A DNA stretch of 64,000 nucleotides, taken from the NCBI GenBank assembly GCA_026545225.1, contig CM048848.1, forward strand, positions 23,910,806-23,974,805, read 5' to 3'. A program made the translations under genes and the position numbers. The DNA comes from Cornus controversa (Eukaryota; Streptophyta; Magnoliopsida; Cornales; Cornaceae). Of this stretch, positions 1-10,789 are shown one piece after another. The first letter of the stretch is position 1. Every line of letters begins with the position of its first letter. The notes under the pieces are model-generated. The model was not told the origin of the DNA and ran no database searches. It saw only the letters and a list, made by a program, of their open reading frames with translations.

Positions 1-11
1 GCTCTGAGATC

Positions 12-1234
12 ATGGCGAGGGTGAAGAATGCCCCCGGTTCTGTTCGAGACATGCCCGGGCAAGCCTTCCGGTCTCGGAAGTTTCACCCGGAGCAGATTTT
101 TGACTTGAGAGAGTTTGAGACGCGTCCTGACAGCACATGGACTGTCGCCGAGCTCAGGAGGCGTCAACTCGACCGATTGTGTGTGCCTCCCACTGACGTG
201 GCACACGAGCGCTTAGTGCAGGTCTTCTATGAGCGCATGACCTACTCCTGCACAGCGCCAACACATTAGAGACGGTCGTGGGCACCACAACGATTACTAT
301 TACGCCGAGCTGGATTGCGCAGATGCTCAGCATCCCTCACCAGCAGTCACCAGACATGGTTGATCAGGATGGTTGACCGCTTTATAGGGCCGCCCTTCCA
401 GCAGACTCGACACTATTTTCCATCATGATGGACATATGTGACAGGGTGTTTACCATGCCCAGTCATAATTGCACGTCCAAATCGATGTGCCCGAGTAGAT
501 TATGGTTCCTGGACATCGTTCTCATCAAGAACGCGTGTCCTCTGTAGCACATGGCAGAGCGTAGGGGCAACCTCCTCCATTGCCTTTATGCTTTCCACAC
601 GGGCACATGGTTTTCTATCCCGTCTCTGGTATGGGGGCAGATGTTCAAGGTCTGGGACGGCCTCGTGAACAAGAGGATGCGGCGAGCAGCGAGTTGGCGG
701 CTTCCCTTTCCTTTCCTTGTCGCCGCTTTTCTGAGCCGTGCCAGTGTACCGGTCAGTGATACTGACGTTTAGTTGGCACCGCCCACCCGCTTCACATCTA
801 TGCAGTGAGAGCGGGTGAGGCGACACTTAGAGCGACAGGACCACCAGGGTGATCCACCAGATGATGTAGATATGGATGCCCCGGTGGAGATGGATGAGGG
901 CGAGCCTGCAGGGGATGAGTCAGGTGATGAGGAGATGGAGGATGAGGAGATGGATATTGCTATAGAGTGGCATGACATCCTAGCGACAAGCTACTCCTAC
1001 CTGGCGGCTGACGTAGAGCGGCTCCAGTAGGGTTTTGACGAGCATGTCCAGGTGATGCAGAGTCAGCTGGCAGGCATTCAGACAGACATTTCATCTCTGG
1101 CACAGGGTCAGAGGGCTATTTTAGACGAGTTCAGTGCCTTCCGGCAGGACCTACAGTTCCTGCTTGCCGGACGAGCTTCCACCTCCACCTCTACTCCCAC
1201 CGAGCCACCACCACCACCACCCGCCCTCGAGTAG
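12..1234 (+). pseudogene. Env-position ORF of A0, degraded
   Basis: Homologous over its length to the intact 407-residue ORF of A2 (50786-52009). It starts MARVKN at 12 and reads to about 260, where a small deletion shifts the frame. The rest lies in another frame and carries stops near 374, 546, 770, 806 and 1028, most explained by CAG to TAG or TGG to TGA changes. The WFLD/LLKNACP region, the acidic stretch (about 845-960), the coiled-coil-like segment (about 1000-1180) and the proline-rich tail (about 1197-1233) are all still recognisable. It belongs to the plant retroelement ORF found between integrase and 3' LTR in Athila-type elements, whose biochemical role is unknown. No signal peptide or transmembrane segment is evident. 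Confidence 0.8.
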
Positions 1235-1321
1235 CTGCTTTTATTTGTCCTTTATGTTTTACTTTCTGTATTTTTCTTTCTTTATTTTTGATAGGCCATG
1301 TTGGCCATGTTTTCTTTCTTT

Positions 1322-2716
1322 TTGAACCCTCTTTATTGCATATGTTAGTTCCATTTTTATGATTACCGAGATATGTTTACGGTAGTTTTGTGTTTTTGAT
1401 GTATTGCAGGTCTTGTAGTGAAATGAGCAAAGTTTGAGGCTATTTGCAGCTGAAGAACAAAAATCAAAAATGCAGCCAAAGGCATCTCGATCAATCGAGA
1501 TGTTGATCTCGATCAATCGAGATCTCGATTGATCGAGATCTCATTTCGATTGATCGAAATATCGATCAATCGAGATTTAATCTCGATTGATCGAGATTCT
1601 GCAGAAGCCACTTGCCCACTTGCTCACCTGCTCTCCCACTTGCAACAAAATCTCCCTTTTTGTACGACTTAGGGGGATTGTCTGACTTGAACAAGACCCT
1701 TGGTGACCTTCTTGATACAAGGGATATATATATTGATATATATATATATATGGTGGGCCGCAAGGTTGAAAAAGGAAGCCTAAAAGGACCAAAAAGCCAC
1801 ATATCTCACATATCTCTCAAGACACATCAGACCATCAAAGGAGAGACATTCGGGAGAGGAAGAGGAGAAGCTGAACCAGACCAAGAAGTTTCACTTTCTT
1901 CATCAATAGAAGAGTGCAAGGCAACCATGAGCAACTAACTCTTCTACTAGGGTGTTGGTTTCAACCCCTAGCCATGTAAACTTGTTCATCTTTGTAGCAC
2001 TTGGGATTTGTAATTAAATGTTGATTATTTAGCCTAGTGATCATGTACACTAATACATTTCTTTTATATATTCATATGATTTTGGTTTTATTCTTGTCTT
2101 AGAGTATAATCTTCATGTGAATGCACAACATTTGCATATTCCACAAGAAGTGCAAATGATGGCTAGATAATGGTGTTTAAATGAATGTGTTTTGTTTGTT
2201 TATATAAACCATGCCAAGATAAGGTAGCTTGGATGCATGTAGATCCACTTAGAGAGTAGGGTAATTAGATAGTTAGTTAGGTTGAAGAGCTATGCTTATT
2301 GAAGATGTATTATGATAGGTGGACAAACACATTGATCTTTTGATATGTCATTGAGGTCACAAGCCTAATGACATTGTTAGGTATTTAATTAATGAATCCC
2401 ATGCTTGCTACACTTATGAACATGTGAATGGCTAGTGGTGGAAACCAACCCTAGTTCTCTCTCCCATCCTTTACTCTTTAATTTTATTGTCATTACATTC
2501 ATGCAATAGTTTCTAAACAAAAATTCAAAAACCTATTTTTAGGATTAAAGTGGAAGTAATCTTTCTTTAAGACAATTGCAACTAGTCCTCGTGGGATCGA
2601 TACCCTCTATATAGAATCGTATCTACAAAGATTCGTGCTCTTGCGAGTGGTTAAATTATATTTTGATAAAAAGGGCAAAATTAAGCTTACAATATAATCC
2701 GAGTTTAGCCACATCA
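1322..2716 (+). repeat. 3' LTR of A0, 5'-truncated
   Basis: Matches the A1 and A2 LTRs from 'ttgaaccctctttattgc' to the terminal cacatca. The first 20 or so bases (tgataagtgttcaattct...) are missing and replaced by the env-ORF 3' flank, so a deletion joined 'ggccatgttttctttc' directly to the LTR. It contains the palindrome array, a TA-rich TATA region near 1718-1751 and the conserved end with ggatcgataccctctatatag. Confidence 0.88.
1484..1597 (+). promoter_or_regulatory. Palindrome array in A0 LTR
   Basis: Six copies of an 18-bp inverted repeat with 8-bp arms (atctcgat...atcgagat or atttcgat...atcgaaat) around a TG or CA centre. They lie about 120-250 bp upstream of the TA-rich TATA region. 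The array, in U3 by position, looks like a set of binding sites for a dimeric factor; that function is inference. Confidence 0.6.
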
Positions 2717-4272
2717 CATAGAAAACTCTTCCTGTTATAATTGCCTCTGATCTGACAAAAATTCAAGAGAAGCGCTTTGTAGAGGTCTTATATCAACATC
2801 GTAAAGTAATTGGGTGGAGTGTTGCCGATCTTAAAGGCATTGATCCCTCAATTTGCATGCACAAAATTCATTTGGAAGAAGGATGTAAGCCAACTAGGTG
2901 AGTTACTGATTCAGGTATTATTTATCCAATTTCTGACAACACATGGGTGAGTCCAACACAAGTGGTTCCTAAGAAGTCTGGTCTTACGATTGTCCCTAAC
3001 TCTATGGGAGAGCTTGTTCCACAACGTACTGCCACATGTTGGCGTGTTTGCATTGATTACAGAAAGCTCAATTCTATAACAAGGAAGGATCACTTTCCTC
3101 TTCCATTCATTGATCAAATACTTGAAAGGTTAGTTGGTCAGAGCTATTATTGCTTTCTGGATGGCTACTCTGGTTATAACCAAGTGGCTATAGATCCAGA
3201 AGATCAAGAAAAGACTACTTTCACTTGTCCCTTTGGTACTTTTGCTTATCGTCGTATGCCATTTGGATTGTGTAATGCTCCGATGACATTCCAGAGGTGT
3301 ATGATGGCCATCTTTTCTGACATGGTGGAAAAATTCTTGGAGATGTTCATGGATGACTTCTCTGTTTTTGGATCATCCTTTAAAAATTGATTGAGCAATT
3401 TATCACTTGTGCTTCAAAGGTGCCAAGAACGTAATTTGGTAGTTAGTTAGGAGAAGAGCCATTTCATAGTTAAAGAGGGTATTGTATTGGGCCATATTGT
3501 TTCAGAGAGAGGCATTAAAGTTGATAGAGCAAAGATCGACCTAATTGCTACTTTGCCTCCTCCAACTTCGGTAAGACAAGTTCGATCTTTCTTAGGCTAT
3601 GCAGGGTTCTATAGAAGATTCATCAAGGATTTTAGTAAAATTGCTCGACCATTGTGCCATTTGTTATCTAAAGATGTTCCCTTTATCTTTGATGAAGAAT
3701 GTGTGCAAGCTTTTGAAAAGCTTCGGTCTCTGTTATCCTCTGCGCCAATCATGCAATCTGAAAAATGGGCTCTACCTTTTGAAATCATATGTGATGCCTC
3801 TGATTATGCAGTGGGAGTAGTGTTGGGACAAAGAGAAGAGAAACGACCATATGCCATCTATTACGCTAGTAAGACTCTCTCTGATGCCCAACTCAATTAT
3901 ACAACCATAGAGAAAGAGCTTCTAGCTGTAGTATTTGCCTTGGACAAGTTTCATTCTTATTTATTGGGGTCCAAGGTGGTTGTCTACTTTGATCATGCAA
4001 CATTGAGACATTTATTGGCGAAGAAAGAAACAAAACCACTTATTAGATGGATTTTATTGTTGCAAGAATTTAATTTGGAAATAAAAGACAAAAAGGGGAC
4101 TGAGAATGTGGTTGTGGATCATTTATCTCGGATTGAGTTTGAGCCGGTGATAGATGCATTACCTATTCGAGACTCATTTCCGGATGAACAATTGTTTGGA
4201 ATTTGTGAGATGAAAGTAAATGGGCAAAGGTTGAAGCATTGTGTGGAAGGATGTGTGCCAAAAGAGACGTAG
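2717..4272 (+). pseudogene. Reverse transcriptase-RNase H remnant of B1
   Basis: The RT part shows CIDYRKLNS, FLDGYSGYNQVAID, MPFGLCNAP and the catalytic box FMDDFSVFG (near 3346-3372), so both catalytic aspartates are still encoded. A stop follows near 3388, another near 3448, and the frame then runs through RNase H (CDASDYA near 3790, [15 protein letters not shown] near 3908) to the FPDEQLF motif at about 4180. About 60 bases are missing near 2898 between 'EEGCKPTR' and 'GIIYPISD'. After FPDEQLF the sequence jumps to KVNGQRL, which in A2 lies at the very end of integrase; integrase is therefore deleted. Lineage Athila is assigned from the RT motifs and the gene order. Confidence 0.85.
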
Positions 4273-4636
4273 AGTCCGTCGACTTGACGGATCTCGTCTA
4301 TCCGACTTAATCCCTTCGGAGAGTTGATTGTCTCCTATGGACGTTAAATTGTAGATTTTGTATGTATTTCTATCATTTAATTTCTTTAATTTCTTTGATT
4401 TTAATTTTAATTTTAGTTTTCTTAAGTTTTCTTTCAATTCTAGTTGCGTTTTAATATTTTTTCTTTGAGTTTTTGATGTATAAGTTGCTTCCGGAGGATG
4501 CCAAGAGGTGTACCGAGGTATTTGGACTCAAGACGGGTGAAAAAATGTGCTCTCGATCGACCTTGGGTGATGGAGACTAAAAAATTACAAGTCCCAGTCG
4601 ACCTTGGGCGATGAAGGGTCAAATAGGCTTCCAGGA
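4273..4636 (+). other. B1 post-pol spacer
   Basis: Non-coding spacer after the pol stop. The stretch 'cttgacggatc...ccgacttaatccctt' after the pol end is shared with B2 (minus strand, about 31660-31720). T-rich tracts occupy 4370-4470. I see no gene. Confidence 0.6.
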
Positions 4637-4747
4637 GGGGGATTGATCGCCCCAATTGAGGGGGATCGATCGCCCCTTGATATTTTTCAAGTAGGACCAC
4701 CACCAGCTGGGCAATCGATGGCCTATGGCTGGGGGGATCGATCGCCC
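4637..4747 (+). promoter_or_regulatory. GATCGATC palindrome cluster upstream of B1 env-position ORF
   Basis: Three blocks of the form ggggatnatcgcccc (about 4637-4653, 4660-4676, 4731-4747) plus a related gcaatcgatggcc at about 4711. Each is a GC-flanked inverted repeat centred on ATCGAT or ATTGAT. They end about 36 bp before the TATA box. B2 has the equivalent cluster at 31228-31337. A role as upstream promoter elements is inferred from position only. Confidence 0.5.
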
Positions 4748-4782
4748 AAGACCAAAAGTGGGCTGCCCGAAATTTTAAGGCC

Positions 4783-4790
4783 TATAAAAG
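4783..4790 (+). promoter_or_regulatory. TATA box for B1 env-position ORF
   Basis: tataaaag in the context ggcctataaaagcc, followed by a pyrimidine-rich leader (cctcttctactttgttgc). It lies about 410 bp before the ATG at 5197. B2 preserves it as cctataaagg on the minus strand (31184-31193). A possible splice donor, caaa/gtaagtg, lies at 5000; no acceptor in front of the ATG is convincing, so splicing here is uncertain. Confidence 0.55.
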
Positions 4791-5196
4791 CCACCTCTTC
4801 TACTTTGTTGCTACTACTTGCATCCCTGACCTCTTTGTGCTCCAACTTGAGTCCTACTTCAACCGGGAAATTATTTTCTTCAATTGGTGATTATTAAACA
4901 GGTATTGAACATTGATCATCATCACCATCAACATCAAAACCGGATTGATAATCACTAGTTCTCAGAGGAAGCTCTCACTTTTTCAAGTTCAACATCAAAG
5001 TAAGTGAAGTTTCTTTGGTGAAATTGTGCAAATCTTTTTGAGGGCTTTTGAAGACCAAGTTTGGGGGATACAATTGGTGCATTTAATTGTTCAATTTGGG
5101 TGGAATAATTGCCAAAAAGAGGAGGTTGAAGGATACACTTTTATTGTGCACACCAAGTGTTCGAGTTAATTTCTCAACCAAACTTTTTCTATTTCT

Positions 5197-6228
5197 ATGG
5201 CACCGAAGAGAGCAAGTCACCAAGGTGCTTCAAGTTCACGCAATCCTCACCAAGCAAGGCATGATCTGGCACCCAGTTCTTCAGGATCTCACCGAGAAGG
5301 TATTCATGAGCGATGTCATCCAAGGGCCTTGAACTTTGAAATAATGTTTGACATCGCCGAACATTATGGTATGTTTCCGGAGACACGATGGGGGATTTCT
5401 GACATCCGTCATCGTCGGTCGGCATCGATTTTTGTTCCACTCTCTTCTACTATCTACCCGAGGCTTGTCAAGGTATTTTATCCGAACTTAATGCCAAAAC
5501 CTGATGAGCGGGATGTGCTTATTTCTTCAGTAGATGGAACAGTAGTTCAGGTGGATATGTCATCCATCGCTATTGCCATGGGTTGTCCTCATGAGTGCCC
5601 AGATGATTTGACTCATATCTATACACCTCTACCCGATGATTTATCAATGGGTAATTTGGTTGCACGTTTGTGTGCTAATCAATTTTTTGGGCCAAAAAGG
5701 AATGCAGCTTCCAAGTCTTCTATGCCAAATCACTTATGGTTCCTTGATATTGTTTTACTTAAGAATATATGTCCCATTGGATATAAAACTGAGAGACGTC
5801 AAGAGTTCCTCAAAGCTTTATATGTCGTACATTTTAGGCATTGGCTGTTGTTCCCACAGATTGTCTGGGGCCAGATGGAAAAGTTCTATTCCAAGGTTGT
5901 GGCCAAGGCACCGGACAGTGTAAGTGACTGGGAGCTTCCATTCCCTACTGTCATTCATCAGTTGCTTATAGCACAGGGGTATGCAGTCCATGAAGACGAG
6001 CTTGTCTTTCCACATGATATTCATTATGGCTTGCATGACTGGAATTTGAGCCTATCTCATATGCACCAGAGAGTCATAGCGGTGCCTGGTGAAGTGTCTC
6101 GATTGGCCCAGGGAGGAGAACATGTAGATATACCACCACCGGTGGAAGATCCAGAGGAAATGGAAGTAGACGAAGAGGAGGTGCATGCACAAGCTGGTGA
6201 CCATGATTATCAGTATTTAGAGGGATAG
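5197..6228 (+). CDS. Env-position protein of B1
   Basis: An open frame of 343 residues starting MAPKRASHQ. It is homologous to the A2 env-position ORF though clearly diverged: shared landmarks are RLVKVFY (about residue 90), the NHLWFLD...LLKNICP block (about 177-193), WGQM (about 226) and LPFP (about 247). The C-terminal part is acidic (PEEMEVDEEEV, about 320-330). A stop at 6226-6228 cuts the protein; the tail recognisable in B2 as a further stretch rich in Q, E and R continues at the DNA level to about 6418. It is therefore probably a slightly truncated copy. No signal peptide or membrane span is evident, so an envelope role is unlikely. GC content is ordinary, unlike the GC-rich A-family homologue. 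Confidence 0.75.
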   Translation: MAPKRASHQGASSSRNPHQARHDLAPSSSGSHREGIHERCHPRALNFEIMFDIAEHYGMFPETRWGISDIRHRRSASIFVPLSSTIYPRLVKVFYPNLMPKPDERDVLISSVDGTVVQVDMSSIAIAMGCPHECPDDLTHIYTPLPDDLSMGNLVARLCANQFFGPKRNAASKSSMPNHLWFLDIVLLKNICPIGYKTERRQEFLKALYVVHFRHWLLFPQIVWGQMEKFYSKVVAKAPDSVSDWELPFPTVIHQLLIAQGYAVHEDELVFPHDIHYGLHDWNLSLSHMHQRVIAVPGEVSRLAQGGEHVDIPPPVEDPEEMEVDEEEVHAQAGDHDYQYLEG

Positions 6229-8046
6229 ATTACTGGGTTGACAGTCCAGTTTGGCACCCTACAGACAGAGGTATCCACAGTTTGGAGCAATGAGGACTGA
6301 GATGGCGGATCACTTTCGTGAAATTCGCCAAAACCAACTAGAGATGAGGAGGATGTTGCGTGCACTGATGCGCCAGGCAAACTTGGATCCAGATGCTCAG
6401 TCACCACCACATCCTTGACAGGAAGGTAACTATCTTTTGTATTTTATTTTATTTTTAGTTTTTATTTTTCTTTTTTGTTTTATTTTTCTTTCTGTAGTTA
6501 GATTTTTATTATTAAAAAAAAAAATTTCTATGATTTTTCTCTTTCATATTTATTTTCACCCATACTATTTCACTTCATCTTTGGGGTATAGTGGTTTGTT
6601 TTGACAGGTTGTAACATCCAAGTTTGGGGGTGTGCTTGCATTGCCTTCATACATATTGGTGTGCTTTATTTTCTTGTCACTCATTCTCCAGATTCCTAGT
6701 ACCATCGTTCTTACTCTTCTCTATGCTTTGAATTGGTAGTACATTGGGGACAATGTACAGTTTAAGTTTGGGGGTAAGGCGATGCCTATTTTTGTGCTTT
6801 ACAGCATATGGGGGAAAATTTTTGTGAAATTCTTCTTGTTTTAGGATTTTTGTTTATTTTATTTTCTTAGTTTATTTCTTTATTTTATTTTGTTTTATTT
6901 TTAGATAGAATGTTTTGACATTATTTAAGGGATTAGTACCTTATGTAGGTGCTTAACTTGCAATTTTTGAGTATGTTTTAAAATTTTGGAAACTATGGTT
7001 TGAATTAAGTGGTTTTAATCATGATTTTGCAATGATATGCCTTAGGGTAATTAATTTTAGTTTCCTTACATGCACAAACACACTAGCATAATCTTATGGG
7101 GTATAAACTTTGGTTTTGAGTTATTGAGTTACATATGCTTGATATTAAATAGTATCTCTTGGGAATGAGTACCGATGATGTGTTTACTTGACTTCAATGA
7201 AAAAAAAAGAAAAAGAAAAAAAAAGAAAAGAGAAAAAGAAACATATGTTGAATAGCAAATCAATTTGATCATTTTCATGAGTAATCGGGCCTCTATGCCT
7301 CAGGAGACATGGAGTGTTCGCGTCAAAAGTGCAAGGGTGAGAAAAGATGAGCATTGGTTATCTTGATTTGTAGCCTGACTGATTCGAGTAATTAGGTTGT
7401 TCGGGGTATCTTAAAGCCTAGTGCCCTAAAGCCATCTGATTTGGGAGCCACTGACTGAAAGCTTGGTACATGGATCTTTCAGAAAACTTAATAGATCAAG
7501 ATATTGCACAACCAATAAAGCAATGAAAAAAAGAATGATAGAAAAAAATTGAAAAAGTCATGTATCCATGTTTGGAAGTATGATTTCAATAAGGGGAGCT
7601 AGTGAGTTGAAAGGGTATGTGCCTTAATATATTCAGAGCTTGGTTATGCCATATGAGATGATTGATAGTTCACTTTACACGAGGGAGCTAGAGTTGATTA
7701 TTTTGAGATATGTTGATGTAAAATTATGTGTGGGGACCATTAACTTGAGTTATAGAATTTGAAAGTTTGGAATTATTCTTGAATGCAAGTTTGTAACTAT
7801 ATATTGTAATCTTCTTCTTAAATTAATGTTGAAACAGAATTTTGAATGTTTGTGGGTAACATTTCTAGAAACCCTCACGAGACTATACTCGTCAACTAGG
7901 GGGAACCTAGGGGTTTAAAGGCTTGTTGCATATGCTAAATGCAATCGTTTCTCCCACGAAAGTGGAGTTGGGTAGTTTAGTTAGTGTTTAGTAATTTCTT
8001 TATTTCAGTTTTGTTTTATTTTATTGCTAAGGGACTACCAATATGT
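6229..8046 (+). other. B1 3' non-coding region
   Basis: The C-terminal tail of the env-position ORF persists to about 6418. After that there is no coding potential. It holds two polypurine-like motifs (aagtttgggggtg at about 6628 and aagtttgggggta at about 6763, the second just after ggacaatgtac), a purine-only run at about 7200-7245, and a block at about 7280-7500 that shares short motifs with the A-family 3' regions (tctatgcct, gtgccctaaagcca, tttgggagcca). The last forms a potential hairpin. Confidence 0.6.
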
Positions 8047-8059
8047 AAGTTTGGGGGTG
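8047..8059 (+). promoter_or_regulatory. Polypurine tract of B1
   Basis: aagtttgggggtg directly abuts the LTR start tgataggc at 8060. This is the expected plus-strand primer position and matches the A-family tract. Confidence 0.8.
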
Positions 8060-9564
8060 TGATAGGCGTTGAATGTTACGCATTCTAACCTCTTAACTTA
8101 TGTATTTTATTCTCTTAGTGATAGATTATTTTGTTATTTTACTTTGTTTTAGTATTTTCTGTATTTTCAGGGCCTTAATGATTATTTCAGTTAAAACCAT
8201 GATTTTGGACATTTAAAGAAGTCATCCAAGATGGTTAGATGAAGCCTACATCAAGGAGATTCATTCAACCATTTATTTCAACTCAAATCAGCTCAAGGAA
8301 GAAGTCCAAGAGAATTAGAACTGCTTAAGAAGGTTTCGGGCCTGAAGCCCAAATCTGTGCATAATACAGTCTTAATCCCATTTTGGAAAATGGACCAGAA
8401 GTCTTAATTTTGAGCCTCAAATCGACTTAATTTTTACACTAAGTTAAACAAAATTTGATTCTGCACACTTTTGTATTTCACGAAAATTCCGTGAATCGAA
8501 CTTCTAGTGGGTCAAAAGTTGGGCCGAACGTTAGTAGGAAAAACCCACCTGATTAGTGCTGCGGGAAAACCTAATTAATTCCTAATTGGATTAGGACTTT
8601 GATGTATTCTCTTGGGGCATAAAGTGAAGAATTGGAGGCTGAGTGAGAGAGAGATTACAGAGATTGGAGAGTCTGAGAGGGCTGAGAAGAGAACAGAAAT
8701 ATATTTGCAGAGGCATTGGAGAACGAAGTCATACGCATAATTCATGAAGATGATGTCTTCTTCCTCAACAGTTGAAGTTGCTTCTTCTACCATGAGTGGC
8801 TAGTTCATCCACTAGAGTTTTGATCTAGCCCTACCAAAGCATCAATGGTTTGATTGTTTTAATTATTGGGGACCTTTATATACATGCATAGATTGTGTAA
8901 TCCAGAGGATTCTTATTATAAAATTGAGCAATAAAAGTCTTGTAAATTCAGTTTCAATGATTTCTTATCTTATCTTAGATATTTAGTTGTTGTTATTGAA
9001 CTCAATTTCTCTTATTTTCTGTGATCATGAGAGCGATTATTACACAATGGTAATCACTGAATATATCATTAAAAGCTTTGATGGATTATGCCTAGAGAAG
9101 ATGAACCATACTGCACCCTAGATTAGAGTAGTTAGGAAGATGGCCCATGCCAATCGAAGATAGTCCATGACTTAGCCTTAATCATATGTTATCTTCTTAA
9201 TGGATGAAGGTGAGCTTATAGCCACTGACACCACTTATGCATGATGTAATTCCCCATAGTTGATTCAATTGACCATTGATTGTGGAGTTAGTGGTGAAGT
9301 CAAATACTCTAGAATTCTCTCATATTATCTTCACTATCTGTTTTACTTTGATTTATTTTATTTTACTTTTAATTGGTTTAAAAATCAGATTTCTTCTCTT
9401 TATAAATTTAATTAGAATTAATTCCGTATTCCAACTCGTCAGACCATAATCTCTGAGGTACGATACCCCTTTCGATAGCCCTATTCTGCAAGGAATTCAT
9501 TCTATTGCGAAGTGTGGAAATTTTTAATTGACATAGTTTTTGAGTCACACTCACACACGAATCA
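8060..9564 (+). repeat. 3' LTR of B1
   Basis: 1505 bp, tgataggcgttgaatg... to ...cacacgaatca. It is closely similar to the solo LTR at 13515-15042 and, inverted, to the B2 LTR at 26509-28004. The orientation follows from the polypurine tract on its left. Confidence 0.9.
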
Positions 9565-10789
9565 GCAATCCATTCAAGCCCACATTTTATATTCATTGCA
9601 TAAAACATAACTCATGTCTATCAACTACGTGTCATGCTCCCTAGCATTCTACTTGCAAGCTTAAAAGCTCAATTCGTTCACGTCATGGCATACACATCAA
9701 TTGTAACTTGACAACCATATATAACATAAATCATACGCATAGCACATTTCCATCATACATGTAACATATAACAAAGATCTAAAACAGATAATTATCCACA
9801 CAAGTCATGTAATTACCTTAAGTTACACATAAGACTCAACACGCCTTCTTGGATTTGGTTCCCACTCACACACATCATCAAATACATGCCAAAGCTCCAT
9901 ATCCCAATTCCTAGTTATTTTAGGGCTACTAACCCACCGGTAACCAACCCATCTTGCGCAAGTTTGAGGCCTATCAGCCTCATGGGATATGTTCCCCTAC
10001 TACTTTCACTTGAGCCACTTCCAAGACACACCCCACACTCACACAAAATATTTCACATTTTTGCACACATATTCACAAGTTAGATGCATTGCACCCATTA
10101 TATATCCTAATTCAATCTTAGTATGTCACACAAGGCTCATAAGAATATATATAGATACTTAACCCCCAAAAGTAGGTTTTCATCATTTATTTCCCAAAAT
10201 CCCATATATGCACTTTAAGCTCTATTTTACACATATATGCAATTCATGCAATATAAAACATATACTAATCATTTCTAGCAAGAAAAACATATATACATCA
10301 CTTTAAAATATAAATTTCATCACAAATCATACACTTTCATATATCACATGAAAAGAAAATATCTATTTGATGCTTAGACATGAAATCTCACTAGAATAAG
10401 AAAACACAACACACACCCCCTACCTCAAGAGATCAAATCTCTATCAAATCTCCAAAGCTATAAAAAACTCTTAACCTCTTTCTTTGTTCGGTTCAAAATG
10501 ATGCCCTTTTTATGTAGAGCATACTTCCCTTCTTCGGCGCCTTCCAAATCAAGCCCTAACACCTTCTAATTCTAGAGAGAAGAAGAAGAACACAAAGAAG
10601 AGAGAGAAGAGAGGTTCACGGCTGATTTGAGAGAGGAAATAAGTTGTAAATATCTGTCTCCCAGATATTTATAAGCCCTAGGGCACAAAAAGACCAAAAA
10701 GCCCCTAGTTAACTTAACGTACCTTCCCGACCTCCGTTTTTGAATCTAAAAGAAGCACATAAATTCATTTCAAATTCATTGAACGAAAT
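9565..10789 (-). repeat. Chromovirus-type LTR fragment, minus strand
   Basis: Read on the minus strand it shows, in order, features of the family D LTR: 'gaggtcgggaaggtac', a TATA-like gcttataaatatc (near 10665), a CT-rich leader, 'cgccgaagaag', 'gaaccgaacaaa' and 'cttgaggtaggg'. It is diverged from the D copies at 17606 and 59704, so it is a related subfamily. It is cut by B1 on the left and abuts the RNase H remnant of element C on the right. No ORF in it is credible. Confidence 0.55.

Larger units (their letters stand above)
1..2716 (+). mobile_element. Partial Athila-type LTR retrotransposon A0 (3' end)
   Basis: This is the 3' part of a family A element whose gag-pol lies before the window. 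It has the env-position ORF remnant, then a 3' LTR missing its first bases, ending in cacatca at 2716. Immediately after 2716 the sequence continues in the pol of a different family (B1), so A0 appears to be inserted in B1. The left target duplication is out of view. Compared with A2, nearly all of the 1.8-kb non-coding stretch that normally separates the env-position ORF from the LTR is missing. Confidence 0.85.
2717..9564 (+). mobile_element. Athila-type element B1 (3' two thirds, integrase deleted)
   Basis: Family B element read from within pol (its 5' end is displaced by A0) to its 3' LTR. Order: RT and RNase H remnants, an abrupt join that removes integrase, a non-coding spacer with GATCGATC palindromes and a TATA box, the env-position ORF, 1.6 kb of non-coding sequence with repeated polypurine motifs, and the LTR. 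It lacks integrase, so it could not have moved without help in its present form. Confidence 0.85.

Noticed and set aside
4604-4897. 97-residue frame over the B1 palindromes
   Set aside because: Runs across the TATA box and palindromes, and is not preserved in B2.
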